Positions 1-8,558 of a DNA stretch of 45,191 nt are shown in pieces. The DNA is from Marinovum algicola. Its GTDB lineage: Bacteria; Pseudomonadota; Alphaproteobacteria; Rhodobacterales; Rhodobacteraceae. Position 1 is the stretch's first letter, and every line of letters starts with the position of its first letter. The notes beneath the pieces were generated by a model, which was not told the DNA's origin, ran no database searches, and was given only the letters and a program-made list of their open reading frames with translations. The translations under genes and the position numbers were made by a program. The DNA lies in the NCBI RefSeq assembly GCF_900109145.1, contig NZ_FNYY01000034.1, positions 1 through 45,191 of the forward strand, given 5' to 3'.

Positions 1-309
1 TATATCGGTGCCCGCGCCTTGGTGAGCAGTTTGCCAAAGGTGGAATGGCTGCTCGGAGATCGAGGGTATGACGCCGACTGGTTCCGAGAAGCGTTGAAAG
101 ACAAAGGGATACGCGCCTGCATCCCCGGTCGCAAGCAGCGCAAGAAAACCGTCAAGTACGACAAGCGCCGCTACAGACGCCGCAATCGGATCGAAATCAT
201 GTTCGGCAGGCTGAAGGATTGGCGGCGTGTGGCGACCCGATACGACCGGTGCCCGAAGGTCTTCCTGTCAGCCATCGCTCTCGCCGCACTCGTCATTTAC
301 TGGCTATGA
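1..309 (+). CDS. IS5-family DDE transposase, C-terminal part (5' end outside window)
   Basis: The reading frame is open from base 1 to a TGA at 307-309, so this is the C-terminal ~100 residues of a longer protein; the internal GTG at 22 is not taken as a start. The segment LLGDRGYDADW carries the second catalytic Asp of the DDE/RNase H-like fold. The basic stretch RRRNRIEIMFGRLKDWRR matches the C-terminal catalytic-Glu helix of IS5 (IS427/IS1031-like) transposases, which cut and rejoin the element ends. It may be intact or broken upstream. The next gene, from 527, is unrelated, so this element marks the left edge of the ordinary chromosomal genes seen here. Confidence 0.85.
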   Translation, partial: YIGARALVSSLPKVEWLLGDRGYDADWFREALKDKGIRACIPGRKQRKKTVKYDKRRYRRRNRIEIMFGRLKDWRRVATRYDRCPKVFLSAIALAALVIYWL

Positions 310-324
310 GTCCTGACCCTAGCC
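1..324 (+). mobile_element. Right-hand remnant of an IS5-family insertion sequence
   Basis: The window opens inside a transposase frame that stops at 309. The following bases (TGAGTCCTGACCCTAG, about 307-322) look like the terminal sequence of an IS5-type element. I cannot see the left end, so neither the inverted repeat nor a target duplication can be confirmed, and the right boundary is an estimate. Confidence 0.45.
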
Positions 325-470
325 AAGGCACTTACGCTACGGTCCACTGGGCCCGCGCCGAGACTTTATACAGAACCGCAGTTACGTATCATTCTGAGAT
401 GACATCAGGGCAAAGCCGGCTTTGTCATTGCCGCCGACCCCCTGGTCGACAACACCCCGCCCCAGTCTAC

Positions 471-514
471 CTCTTTCCGGGTGCGGCGCATTCCGGTGCC
501 GCACCCGGAAAGAG
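471..514. repeat. Perfect 17-bp inverted repeat covering a ribosome-binding site
   Basis: Arms 471-487 (CTCTTTCCGGGTGCGGC) and 498-514 are exact reverse complements with a 10-base loop (488-497). No T-run follows on either strand, so it is not an obvious intrinsic terminator. The right arm ends in GAG and runs straight into the GAAGG (514-518) that would serve the DUF998 gene starting at 527. In RNA the hairpin would bury or abut that site. The rest of 310-526 shows no supported gene. Confidence 0.8.
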
Positions 515-526
515 AAGGCGATGCAG

Positions 527-1147
527 ATGGCCCGCGAGACCCTGTACCCCGAGGCCCGGCGCGGCTTTGTGACCGCGCTGAGCCTTTATGCCTGCCTGGG
601 CTGTGTGATCTTTGCCGTCAGCATCCTGATCGCCGATTTCGTGGTGCCCGATCATGACTGGATCGCCGACACGATCAGCGATCTCGGCGCCGGCAAATAC
701 GAATACATCGTGGATATCGGCATCTATGCCTTTGCCGCCGCGCTGATCGCCGCCGCACTTGTGGCCGCGCATCTGCATCCGGGCGGCCGGGGATGGAGCT
801 TCGGGCTGGTGGGGCTGGCGGTGCTGGCCTTGATCGTCTTTCTGGTCGGCGCGCGGAACGAATACGGCGATCAGGACAAGGACGGGGCGGTCATCCATGT
901 CTATCTGGTTTATGCGCTGGGCGTGCTGCAATTCCTGGTGCCGCTCGGCATGGCCCGGGGCGCGGGACGGCACGGCGGCCCGCATGGCCGCATCCTGGTG
1001 GCGCTGGCGGCGCTTTGGCTGGTCTCCGCGCCGGTGTTCTTTTTCCTGCCAACCGGGATCGACGGGCTGTACGAACGCTACCTCGGGGTGATTGCCATGG
1101 CGATGGTGGTGACGCTGGCGCATCTGTTTCACCGGCTCTGCCGCTAG
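527..1147 (+). CDS. DUF998 family integral membrane protein
   Basis: A 206-residue, very hydrophobic protein with about six predicted membrane segments (roughly residues 12-35, 60-80, 85-105, 120-142, 153-172 and 182-202). The short acidic/polar segment DHDWIADTISDLGAGKYEY sits between the first two helices. The pattern fits DUF998-type membrane proteins, whose function is unknown. ATG 527 is preferred to ATG 521 because GAAGG at 514-518 is 8 nt before 527 but only 2 nt before 521. A longer frame back to 422 would run through the 471-514 hairpin and gives an unlikely Pro/Arg-rich N-terminus. It stands alone between the IS remnant and trmB. Expression may be limited by the hairpin over its ribosome-binding site. 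Confidence 0.7.
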   Translation: MARETLYPEARRGFVTALSLYACLGCVIFAVSILIADFVVPDHDWIADTISDLGAGKYEYIVDIGIYAFAAALIAAALVAAHLHPGGRGWSFGLVGLAVLALIVFLVGARNEYGDQDKDGAVIHVYLVYALGVLQFLVPLGMARGAGRHGGPHGRILVALAALWLVSAPVFFFLPTGIDGLYERYLGVIAMAMVVTLAHLFHRLCR

Positions 1148-1285
1148 GGCCGGCCAACACCTGACCGAAAGGGGGCGGTGGTGCAGGGCGCGGGGGCACC
1201 GCGCTTGCTCGACGGGGTGCGCCGCGTCGATAAGGCGCCGCGCGGCCGTTGCGCCGATGGCCAAGCCCGGCTAAACCCGCGCCCC

Positions 1286-1999
1286 ATGAGCGAGACAAAA
1301 CACCCATCAGGCGCGCCCTGGCGCAATTTTTACGGCCGGTTCAAGGGCAAGGGCCTGCGCAAGTCGCAGGAACGCTATCTGGACGAGGACCTGGCCGCGC
1401 TGTCGCCCGGCCCGGTCGGCTGGGACGAGAACCCCGACCGCGCGCCGCTGGACCTCGGGGCGCTGTTCGGCGGCCGCGATCTCTGGCTGGAGATCGGCTT
1501 CGGCGGCGGCGAGCATCTGGTGCATCAGGCGGCCGCCAATCCCGACGTCGGCATCATCGGCGCCGAGCCCTACATCAACGGCGTCGCCATGCTTCTTGGT
1601 AAGGTGCGGCAGGCCGGCGTGGACAACCTGCGCATTCATCCCGGCGATGCCCGCGATCTGTTTGACGTGCTGCCGGAGCGTTCGGTCTCCAAGGCCTTTC
1701 TGCTCTATCCCGATCCCTGGCCCAAGAAACGCCATCACCGCCGCCGCTTCGTGACGCCGGAGCATCTGGCGCCGCTGTCGGCGCTGATGAAGCCCGGCGC
1801 GGAGTTCCGCGTCGCGACCGATATCCCTGATTACGTGCGCCAGACGCTGGAGCAGGTGCCGCGGCACGGTTTCGAATGGCTGGCCGAGCGGCCCGAGGAT
1901 TGGCGCCGGCCCTGGGAGGACTGGATCTCCACCCGCTACGAGCAGAAGGCGCTGCGCGAGGGCCGGGTGCCCCATTATCTGACGTTTCGGAAGACCTAG
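1286..1999 (+). CDS. trmB: tRNA (guanine-N7-)-methyltransferase TrmB
   Basis: TrmB makes m7G46 in the variable loop of tRNAs using S-adenosylmethionine. The 237-residue product has the SAM-binding glycine loop EIGFGGG (about 69-75) and the TrmB signature YPDPWPKKRHHRRR (about 141-154), which holds the catalytic Asp and tRNA-binding basic residues. Length is normal for the family. The start is ATG 1286 (MSETKHP...), which gives the usual N-terminus; the frame stays open upstream to 1178, but that extension is low-complexity. In many Rhodobacterales metK lies just upstream; here the neighbour is a DUF998 gene, and I saw no SAM/SAH riboswitch in 1148-1285. Confidence 0.95.
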   Translation: MSETKHPSGAPWRNFYGRFKGKGLRKSQERYLDEDLAALSPGPVGWDENPDRAPLDLGALFGGRDLWLEIGFGGGEHLVHQAAANPDVGIIGAEPYINGVAMLLGKVRQAGVDNLRIHPGDARDLFDVLPERSVSKAFLLYPDPWPKKRHHRRRFVTPEHLAPLSALMKPGAEFRVATDIPDYVRQTLEQVPRHGFEWLAERPEDWRRPWEDWISTRYEQKALREGRVPHYLTFRKT

Positions 2000-2042
2000 G
2001 CGGGCTGTATGGCCGACGCGGCTTGGCGGGGTTTCCCCGCGC

Positions 2043-2063
2043 GCGCCGGACCTGATCCGGCGC
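2043..2063. repeat. Small palindromic repeat, CCTGA loop
   Basis: GCGCCGGA (2043-2050), loop CCTGA, TCCGGCGC (2056-2063): a perfect 8-bp stem. It shares the loop and CCGG core with the palindromes at 45037-45057 and 45178-45191 and resembles the CCGGACTTGATCCGG-type dispersed repeats common in alphaproteobacterial genomes. The remainder of the trmB-aroA gap (2000-2217) is very GC-rich and holds no supported gene. Confidence 0.6.
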
Positions 2064-2217
2064 CTCTCCCTCGGGCCCGGCGGTGGGGGCCCGGGGCAGG
2101 CCGGGGACGGTGGCGCAGCGGCGACGGGCAGTTTTCCTCCGGGCGCTTCCGCCGCGGGATGGACCCCCCTCAACCCGCTTGCTATGAGGGCGCGAGCGAT
2201 AACGAAGGAACCCGCCC

Positions 2218-3567
2218 ATGTCCGGCCACGGCACGCCCATTCCAATGATTTCCACGCCCTGCGGCCCGCTGTCCGGCGTCGCCGAGGTGCCCGGCGACAA
2301 GTCGATCTCGCACCGTTCGCTGATCCTGGGCGCCATGGCGGTGGGCGAAACCGTGGTGACCGGGCTGCTCGAAGGCGAGGACGTGCTCGACACCGCCAAG
2401 GCGATGCGTGCCTTCGGCGCCGAGGTGATCCGCGATGACGATGGCACCTGGCATGTGCACGGCGTCGGTGTCGGCGGCTTTGCCGAACCCGACCAGGTGA
2501 TCGATTGCGGCAATTCCGGCACCGGCGTGCGGCTGATCATGGGCGCGGCGGCGACCTCGCCGATCTCGGTCACCTATACCGGCGACGCCAGCCTCAACAA
2601 GCGGCCCATGGCGCGGGTGACCGATCCGCTGGCGCTCTTCGGCTGCCAGGCGGTCGGCCGCTCCGGCGGGCGGTTGCCGATGACGCTGGTGGGCGCGGCA
2701 GAGCCGGTGCCGGTGCGTTATCAGGTGCCGGTGCCGTCGGCGCAGGTGAAATCCGCGGTGCTGCTGGCCGGGCTGTGTGCGCCGGGCCAGACCGTGGTGA
2801 TCGAGAAGGAGGCCACTCGCGACCACACCGAGCGGATGCTGGCCGGTTTCGGCGCCGAGATCACCACCGAAGAGACCGACGAAGGCCGGGTCATCACCCT
2901 GACCGGCCAGCCCGAATTGACGCCGCAGGTGATCGCCGTGCCGCGCGATCCCTCGTCGGCGGCCTTCCCGGTCTGCGCGGCGCTGATCACCCCCGGCTCG
3001 GACGTGCTGGTGCCGGGCATCGGGCTCAATCCGACGCGCGCCGGTCTCTTTACCACGCTGCAAGAGATGGGCGCCGATCTGACCTACGAGAACCAGCGCG
3101 AGGAAGGCGGCGAACCGGTGGCCGATCTGCGTGCGAAATATTCGCCCGACATGAAAGGCATCGATGTGCCGCCGGCGCGCGCCGCCAGCATGATCGACGA
3201 ATACCCGGTGCTGTCGGTCGTGGCCGCCAATGCCACCGGCGTGACCAACATGACCGGCGTCAAGGAGCTGCGCGTCAAGGAAAGCGACCGGATCGAGGCG
3301 ATGGCCACCGGCCTGCGCGCCTGTGGCGTCACGGTCGAGGACGGGCCGGACTGGTGGCGTGTGACCGGGCAGGGGCCGGGAACGGTCAGCGGCGGGGCGA
3401 CCTGCGCCAGCCATCTCGACCACCGGATCGCCATGTCCTTCATGGTTCTGGGGATGTCGACCAGGCAGCCGGTGCGGGTGGATGACGGCACGCCGATCGC
3501 CACCTCCTTCCCGATCTTCGAACCTCTGATGGCACAGCTTGGCGCCGACGTGCGCCGCGAGGCGTAA
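2218..3567 (+). CDS. aroA: 3-phosphoshikimate 1-carboxyvinyltransferase (EPSP synthase), class II-like
   Basis: EPSP synthase joins phosphoenolpyruvate to shikimate-3-phosphate, the sixth step of the shikimate pathway in the cytoplasm. The 449-residue product has the substrate-binding [10 protein letters not shown] (about 25-34, with the essential Lys), GNSGTG (98-103), [38 protein letters not shown] and [10 protein letters not shown] motifs, and follows the class II (Agrobacterium CP4-type) scaffold closely along its length. At the position where the CP4 enzyme has the glyphosate-excluding Ala (GNAATG), this protein has Gly101 (GNSGTG). ATG 2218 is preceded by GAAGGAA. cmk follows after 26 nt; aroA-cmk-rpsA is a common bacterial order. 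Confidence 0.96.
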   Translation: MSGHGTPIPMISTPCGPLSGVAEVPGDKSISHRSLILGAMAVGETVVTGLLEGEDVLDTAKAMRAFGAEVIRDDDGTWHVHGVGVGGFAEPDQVIDCGNSGTGVRLIMGAAATSPISVTYTGDASLNKRPMARVTDPLALFGCQAVGRSGGRLPMTLVGAAEPVPVRYQVPVPSAQVKSAVLLAGLCAPGQTVVIEKEATRDHTERMLAGFGAEITTEETDEGRVITLTGQPELTPQVIAVPRDPSSAAFPVCAALITPGSDVLVPGIGLNPTRAGLFTTLQEMGADLTYENQREEGGEPVADLRAKYSPDMKGIDVPPARAASMIDEYPVLSVVAANATGVTNMTGVKELRVKESDRIEAMATGLRACGVTVEDGPDWWRVTGQGPGTVSGGATCASHLDHRIAMSFMVLGMSTRQPVRVDDGTPIATSFPIFEPLMAQLGADVRREA

Positions 3568-3593
3568 TCCGGCAGCGGAAAGGACGAATATTC

Positions 3594-4211
3594 ATGGCGT
3601 TTACCATTGCAGTCGACGGCCCGGCGGCCTCTGGCAAGGGCACGATTTCCAAGGCGCTGGCGCGACAGCTGGGCTATGCCCACCTCGACACCGGGCTGCT
3701 CTATCGCGCGGTTGGGCGCCAGGTGCTGGACGGCGCCGACCCGCTGGCGGCGGCGCAGGCCTTGACCGCCGAGGCGCTGGACGATCCGAGCCTGCGCACC
3801 CCCGAGGTCGCTCAGGCGGCCTCGAAGGTGGCGGTGCTGGGCGATGTCCGCGCGGCGCTGGTGGATTTCCAGCGCGCCTTCGCCCGCCGCGATGGCGGGG
3901 CGGTGCTGGATGGCCGCGACATCGGAACGGTGATCTGCCCCGAGGCCGAGGCCAAGCTCTATGTCATCGCCAGCGCCGAGGTGCGCGCCGAGCGGCGCTT
4001 CAAGGAGCTGACCGGCAAGGGCATCGAGACCACGCTGGAGACGGTGCTCGCCGATGTCCGCGCCCGCGACGAGCGCGACATGGGCCGCGCCGAGGCGCCG
4101 CTGAAGCCGGCCGAGGATGCGGTGCATATCGACACCACCGCGATGGACATCGAGGCCGCCATCGCCGCGGCGCTGGGTGCGGTCCGGGCCCGGCAGGAGG
4201 CCCGCACATGA
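3594..4211 (+). CDS. cmk: Cytidylate kinase
   Basis: Phosphorylates CMP and dCMP to the diphosphates with ATP. The 205-residue protein begins with the P-loop GPAASGKGT (9-17), then [29 protein letters not shown] and [13 protein letters not shown], all typical of bacterial Cmk. It is somewhat shorter than the E. coli enzyme, as is common in alphaproteobacteria. The start ATG follows GGAAAGGACG. It lies 26 nt after aroA, and its TGA overlaps the next ATG (ATGA, 4208-4211), so the aldo/keto reductase downstream is probably translationally coupled. Usually rpsA would follow; here two extra genes intervene. Confidence 0.95.
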   Translation: MAFTIAVDGPAASGKGTISKALARQLGYAHLDTGLLYRAVGRQVLDGADPLAAAQALTAEALDDPSLRTPEVAQAASKVAVLGDVRAALVDFQRAFARRDGGAVLDGRDIGTVICPEAEAKLYVIASAEVRAERRFKELTGKGIETTLETVLADVRARDERDMGRAEAPLKPAEDAVHIDTTAMDIEAAIAAALGAVRARQEART

Positions 4212-5206
4212 GCCGCCCCACACGCAAGATCGCCGGCGCCGAGGTTTCGGCCATGGGGGTGGGCGCCATGTCCTTTGCCGAGTTCTACGGGCCGACCACC
4301 GAGGAAAACTCCTGGGCGGTTCTGGATGCGGCGATGGAGTTGGGCGTGACCCATATCGACACCTCCAACGTCTATGGCATGGGCCGGTCGGAAGAGGCGA
4401 TCGGCGCCTATCTGCGCCGCAACGGTGCGGCGCGCGAGGTGTTCCACATTGCCACCAAGGCGGGGATTTCCAAGGACGCCGCGGGCAACCGCTGTTTCGA
4501 CAATTCGCCGGAGCATCTGGAGGCCGAGCTCGACCGCAGCCTGTCGCGCATGGGGATCGAGGCGGTCGATCTGTTTTACGTGCACCGGCGCGAAGAGGCC
4601 CGGCCGATCGAAGAGGTGACCGCGACGCTGGTCGCGCTGCGCGACAAGGGCAAGATCAAGGGTTTCGGCTTTTCCGAGATCGCGCCCGCCTCGTTGCGGC
4701 GGGCGGCCGCCGTGGCCCCGGTGGCGGCGGTGCAATCGGAATATTCGCTGGCGACCCGCGCGCCCGAACTGGGTCTGGTGCAGGAATGCGCCCGCCAGGG
4801 CACCGCGCTGGTGGCCTTTTCGCCGCTGGGCCGGGCCTTTCTCACCGACCGGCCGATCGAGGCCGAACGGGTGCCGACATTGGCCTGGATGAAGAGCAAT
4901 CCGCGATTTCTCTCGCCCAACTACGAGGCCAATATCGCCGCGACCGACCGGTTCCGCGCCCTGGCGGCCGACATGGGCGAACCGGCGGCGGCGCTGGCGG
5001 TTGCCTGGCTTCTCGCGCAGGGCTCGCAGATCCTTCCGATCCCCGGCACCCGGTCGGTTGCGCATTTCCGCGAATGCGTGCGCGGCACCGAATTGGCGCT
5101 CTCGACCGAGGATCTGGCCCGGATCGAAGAGGCGCTGCCGGTGGGCTGGGCCCATGGCGACCGCTACAGCGTCGGGCAATACGTCGGGCCCGAGCGGTAT
5201 TGCTGA
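4208..5206 (+). CDS. Aldo/keto reductase
   Basis: A 332-residue NADPH-dependent oxidoreductase with the (beta/alpha)8 barrel fold of the AKR superfamily. The catalytic tetrad is visible as Asp51 (HIDTSNVYG), Tyr56, Lys84 (IATKAG) and His126 (LFYVHRRE). The C-terminal nucleotide-binding signature is [12 protein letters not shown]. It resembles the general bacterial AKR group that acts on aldehydes or sugar carbonyls; the true substrate cannot be read from sequence. The start ATG overlaps the cmk stop by 4 nt. The glycosyltransferase starts 4 nt after its stop codon, so aroA, cmk, this gene and the next look like one transcript. Confidence 0.9.
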   Translation: MSRPTRKIAGAEVSAMGVGAMSFAEFYGPTTEENSWAVLDAAMELGVTHIDTSNVYGMGRSEEAIGAYLRRNGAAREVFHIATKAGISKDAAGNRCFDNSPEHLEAELDRSLSRMGIEAVDLFYVHRREEARPIEEVTATLVALRDKGKIKGFGFSEIAPASLRRAAAVAPVAAVQSEYSLATRAPELGLVQECARQGTALVAFSPLGRAFLTDRPIEAERVPTLAWMKSNPRFLSPNYEANIAATDRFRALAADMGEPAAALAVAWLLAQGSQILPIPGTRSVAHFRECVRGTELALSTEDLARIEEALPVGWAHGDRYSVGQYVGPERYC

Positions 5207-5210
5207 GCCG

Positions 5211-6308
5211 ATGAGCGGCGATTTCGCCTCCCTGCGCCTGCCCGCGCATATGCAGCGCAGCTCGGTGCTGGCGGCGAAATACCAGCCCGAGGGCTATCTC
5301 GCGGCGCTCGACCGTGAAACGCTGTGGTATGATGCGATCTGGTCGGAGGGGCGGCTTTTCCTGGTCTGTCCGCCGCTCAACAATTTCCGCACGGCCTTTC
5401 GCAAGGCGGTGTTTCGCGGCGATGACCGGGTGCTGAAATTCCGCCGGTTGCGGCGCTATGCGCGCCATGAGGTGGCCGAGCTGGATGCGCCGAACTGTCC
5501 CGCGGAGATTTCGGTGCTGCTTCAGGGCTGGACCGGCACCAGCGGCGTGAGCCGCGCCGCGCATGCGGAGTTTGCCGGGCTGAACACGGCGTTCGTGATG
5601 TCCCGCGACAATCCCATCGAGTGGCTGGTGACCCATGCGCGCTATCACCGCGACGCCCATGGGCTCGAGGCGCTGATCGTGATGGACAATGGCTCGACCG
5701 CCTACGGCATCGCCGAGTTGCGCGCGGCGCTGGAGGGGGTGGGGCTGTCCCGGCTGACGGTGCTGGATGTGCCGTTCAAATACGGGCCGGTCGGGCGGAA
5801 GCCTTATCGCCGAACCGAGAAATACATGCAGACGGCGCTGTTCAACGTGCTGCGGCTGCGCTTTCTGGGGCAGGCCCGGGCGGTGCTGAATTGCGACGTC
5901 GACGAGCTGATCGTGACCCGGGGCGAGAGCGTGTTTGATGCCGCCTGCGCCGCGCGGTTGGGCTTCGTTCAGGTGGCGGGGCATTGGGTCTATCCGGCGC
6001 CCGGCGCGGAGGGGCCGTTCAGCCACGCCGATCACAGCCACACAGCCGCGCCGCCGCGCCCCTGTCCGCCGAAATGGTGCCTGGTGCCCTCGGGGCGGCT
6101 GGGCGGGTTCAGCTGGGATGTGCATGGGATGGAACGGTTGCCCTTCCTGCGCCGCCGGACCCATGCCGACCTGTCGTTTCTGCATTGCCGCAGCCTGACC
6201 ACAGGCTGGAAAAGCCTCAAGCGCGATCAGGTGCCGCAGGACACCGTGCCGGACCCCGAGGCGGCGGTGGCGGCCGAGGTGCTGCGCGGGTTGCCCGGGC
6301 AGGGCTGA
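5211..6308 (+). CDS. Glycosyltransferase family 2-like protein
   Basis: A 365-residue cytoplasmic protein with a GT-A-like core. DNGST (159-163) follows a hydrophobic strand, and NCDVDELIV (227-235) gives the DxD metal/nucleotide-sugar motif. The N-terminal 100 residues are not obviously catalytic. The layout resembles the Glyco_tranf_2_4/GT92-type proteins common in roseobacters, often linked to capsule or exopolysaccharide, but the sugar and acceptor are unknown. ATG 5211 is 4 nt after the reductase stop, giving close coupling. Downstream the transcript must end or run into the rpsA leader; I see no clear terminator in 6309-6340. Confidence 0.75.
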   Translation: MSGDFASLRLPAHMQRSSVLAAKYQPEGYLAALDRETLWYDAIWSEGRLFLVCPPLNNFRTAFRKAVFRGDDRVLKFRRLRRYARHEVAELDAPNCPAEISVLLQGWTGTSGVSRAAHAEFAGLNTAFVMSRDNPIEWLVTHARYHRDAHGLEALIVMDNGSTAYGIAELRAALEGVGLSRLTVLDVPFKYGPVGRKPYRRTEKYMQTALFNVLRLRFLGQARAVLNCDVDELIVTRGESVFDAACAARLGFVQVAGHWVYPAPGAEGPFSHADHSHTAAPPRPCPPKWCLVPSGRLGGFSWDVHGMERLPFLRRRTHADLSFLHCRSLTTGWKSLKRDQVPQDTVPDPEAAVAAEVLRGLPGQG

Positions 6309-6335
6309 CCCGCCCGGCCGCGCTGGCGAAGGGCC

Positions 6336-6364
6336 TTGAAACTCGGGGCGCAGAGGTGTAAGGA
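6336..6364 (+). promoter_or_regulatory. Candidate rpsA promoter
   Basis: TTGAAA at 6336-6341, 17-nt spacer, TAAGGA at 6359-6364. The -10 is weak, but the same CCTTGAAA-N17-TAAG layout recurs before secE (19596-19624). It would give a leader of about 185 nt before rpsA. The rest of the leader (6365-6554) holds no gene. Confidence 0.35.
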
Positions 6365-6554
6365 CGCCCCGTCGACAAGGCGATAAACGCCGCAGAACAA
6401 GAGATCGGGCAGGGTCGGGCAATTTCTCCGGCCCTCTTTCGTTTTGCGGAGGCCCGCGTGACCAAAGCTCCGTCGAGAGGCGGCGCATCATGTAAGACCG
6501 GTGGAGACAACCACCCGGCCAGAATAGTGACTTGAAAAAGGAACCAACCGCCAC

Positions 6555-8234
6555 ATGGCAAACACATCGATGGAGGAATTCGAAGCCCTCCTGAATGAAA
6601 GCTTCGAAATGGACACCCCCGAAGAGGGCTCTGTCGTCAAAGGCAAGGTCATCGCGATCGAAGCGGGCCAGGCCATCATCGACGTCGGCTACAAGATGGA
6701 AGGCCGCGTCGAGCTGAAAGAATTCGCGAACCCCGGCGAACAGCCCGACATCACCGTCGGCGACGAAGTCGAAGTCTTCCTGCGCGCGGCTGAGAACGCC
6801 CGTGGCGAAGCCGTCATCTCGCGCGAGATGGCCCGCCGCGAGGAAGCCTGGGACCGCCTGGAAAAAGCCTATGCCGACGACCAGCGCGTCGAAGGCGCGA
6901 TCTTTGGCCGCGTCAAAGGTGGCTTCACTGTCGATCTCGGCGGCGCCGTGGCCTTCCTGCCCGGTTCGCAGGTCGATGTGCGCCCCGTGCGTGATGCCGG
7001 CCCGCTGATGGGTCTGAAGCAGCCCTTCCAGATCCTCAAGATGGACCGTCGCCGTGGCAACATCGTTGTCTCGCGTCGCGCGATCCTCGAAGAGAGCCGC
7101 GCCGAACAGCGCGCCGAAGTCATCGCCAACCTGGCCGAAGGTCAGGCGGTCGACGGCGTGGTCAAGAACATCACCGAATACGGCGCCTTCGTCGATCTGG
7201 GTGGTGTGGACGGCCTGCTGCACGTCACCGACATGGCATGGCGTCGTGTGAACCACCCCTCGGAGATCCTGTCGATCGGCGAGACCGTGAAGGTCCAGGT
7301 CATCAAGATCAACAAGGAAACCCACCGTATCTCGCTCGGCATGAAGCAGCTTCAGGAAGATCCGTGGGATCTGGTGGCCGCCAAGTATCCGCTGGAATCG
7401 GTGCACCAGGGCCGCGTCACCAACATCACCGACTACGGTGCATTTGTTGAGCTGGAGCCCGGTGTCGAAGGTCTCGTTCACGTCTCGGAAATGTCCTGGA
7501 CCAAGAAGAACGTGCACCCCGGCAAGATCGTTTCGACCTCGCAGGAAGTCGAAGTCATGGTGCTCGAGATCGACCAGGCAAAACGCCGTGTCTCGCTTGG
7601 CCTCAAGCAGACGATGCGCAACCCCTGGGAAGTCTTTGCCGAAACCCACCCCGAAGGCACCGTCGTCGAAGGCGAAGTCAAGAACATCACCGAATTCGGT
7701 CTGTTCGTTGGCCTGCCGGGCGAAATCGACGGCATGGTTCACCTGTCGGACCTGTCCTGGGACGAGCGTGGCGAAGACGCGATCCAGAACTACCGCAAGG
7801 GCGACGTGGTGCAGGCCGTGGTCTCCGAGGTCGACATCGACAAGGAGCGCATCTCGCTCTCGATCAAGAACGTCGGCGGCGACAAGTTTGCCGATGCGAT
7901 CGGCGGCGTGAAGCGCGGCTCCGTGATCACCGTCGAAGTGACGGCGATCGAGGATGGCGGCATCGAGGTGGAATACGAAGGCATGAAATCCTTCATCCGC
8001 CGCTCCGACCTGTCGCGTGACCGTGCCGAACAGCGCCCCGAGCGCTTCTCGGTCGGCAACAAGGTCGACGTCCGCGTCACCAACGTCGACAGCAAGAGCC
8101 GTCGGCTCGGCCTGTCGATCAAGGCACGCGAGATCGCCGAAGAGAAAGAGGCCGTGCAGCAGTATGGTTCCTCCGACTCCGGCGCATCGCTGGGCGACAT
8201 CCTCGGCGCGGCCCTGAAGGGCGGCGACGAGTAA
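6555..8234 (+). CDS. rpsA: 30S ribosomal protein S1
   Basis: S1 binds mRNA leaders and brings them to the 30S subunit, which matters for genes with weak Shine-Dalgarno sites. The 559-residue product contains six S1/OB-fold repeats (roughly residues 20-90, 105-170, 190-260, 278-346, 364-432 and 450-520). The repeats at about 190-430 carry the hallmark GVVKNITEYGAFVDL / GLLHVTDMAW pattern and close copies of it. Length is normal for alphaproteobacteria. The ATG lies about 14 nt after AAAAAGGA. It is the classic cmk-rpsA-ihfB order with two genes inserted between cmk and rpsA. A strong terminator follows, so ihfB has its own promoter. Confidence 0.98.
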   Translation: MANTSMEEFEALLNESFEMDTPEEGSVVKGKVIAIEAGQAIIDVGYKMEGRVELKEFANPGEQPDITVGDEVEVFLRAAENARGEAVISREMARREEAWDRLEKAYADDQRVEGAIFGRVKGGFTVDLGGAVAFLPGSQVDVRPVRDAGPLMGLKQPFQILKMDRRRGNIVVSRRAILEESRAEQRAEVIANLAEGQAVDGVVKNITEYGAFVDLGGVDGLLHVTDMAWRRVNHPSEILSIGETVKVQVIKINKETHRISLGMKQLQEDPWDLVAAKYPLESVHQGRVTNITDYGAFVELEPGVEGLVHVSEMSWTKKNVHPGKIVSTSQEVEVMVLEIDQAKRRVSLGLKQTMRNPWEVFAETHPEGTVVEGEVKNITEFGLFVGLPGEIDGMVHLSDLSWDERGEDAIQNYRKGDVVQAVVSEVDIDKERISLSIKNVGGDKFADAIGGVKRGSVITVEVTAIEDGGIEVEYEGMKSFIRRSDLSRDRAEQRPERFSVGNKVDVRVTNVDSKSRRLGLSIKAREIAEEKEAVQQYGSSDSGASLGDILGAALKGGDE

Positions 8235-8257
8235 GCCTCGCGCTGATCCGAACTCGG

Positions 8258-8288
8258 AAAGCCCCGGTGCCTTGCGCCGGGGCTTTTT
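8258..8288 (+). terminator. Rho-independent terminator after rpsA
   Basis: AAAGCCCCGG (8258-8267) pairs with CCGGGGCTTT (8277-8286) across a 9-nt loop, followed by further Ts to 8288. It lies 24 nt after the rpsA stop. Confidence 0.9.
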
Positions 8289-8481
8289 CTTTGCCCCCTT
8301 CGGCGGTGCCACGGGCCGGGCCCGGCCAGGCGCCTGCGCGAAAAATCGCAGCGAATCAAAGGTCAGGGTTGACAGGCCGGCAATCCCCAACTGCTGCCGA
8401 TTTGCCGCCCGTTTGTGCGCGCGGCCGCCCCGGAATGCAAAAAAATCGCGAATTTTCAGGGAGTTTGCCCCTCGCGCATGT

Positions 8482-8509
8482 TTGCGAAACACGACAATCT
8501 ATCTATAGT
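8482..8509 (+). promoter_or_regulatory. Candidate ihfB promoter
   Basis: TTGCGA at 8482-8487, 16-nt spacer, TATAGT at 8504-8509. The -10 is close to consensus and sits in a locally AT-richer patch about 50 nt before the ihfB start. Confidence 0.5.
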
Positions 8510-8558
8510 CGCGAATGTGAGACTTCACGCGCGGACCGGTTCAGGGGGGATGGCGTAC

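Noticed and set aside
422-526. Upstream extension of the DUF998 gene to 422
   Set aside because: It would translate the hairpin into a Pro/Arg-rich leader, while the ribosome-binding site points to 527.
1148-1285. Possible SAM/SAH riboswitch before trmB
   Set aside because: The gap is very GC-rich, but I could not place the conserved core of any SAM or SAH riboswitch, and the usual metK partner is absent.
2009-2248. 79-codon frame between trmB and aroA
   Set aside because: Runs through a palindrome and into the aroA start; composition is Arg/Gly/Pro-rich with no protein character.
4842-8492. A 1216-codon open frame on the minus strand opposite the glycosyltransferase and rpsA
   Set aside because: It mirrors the codon structure of real plus-strand genes. 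The translation is His/Arg/Asp-rich low-complexity with no domain, a common artefact in GC-rich DNA.
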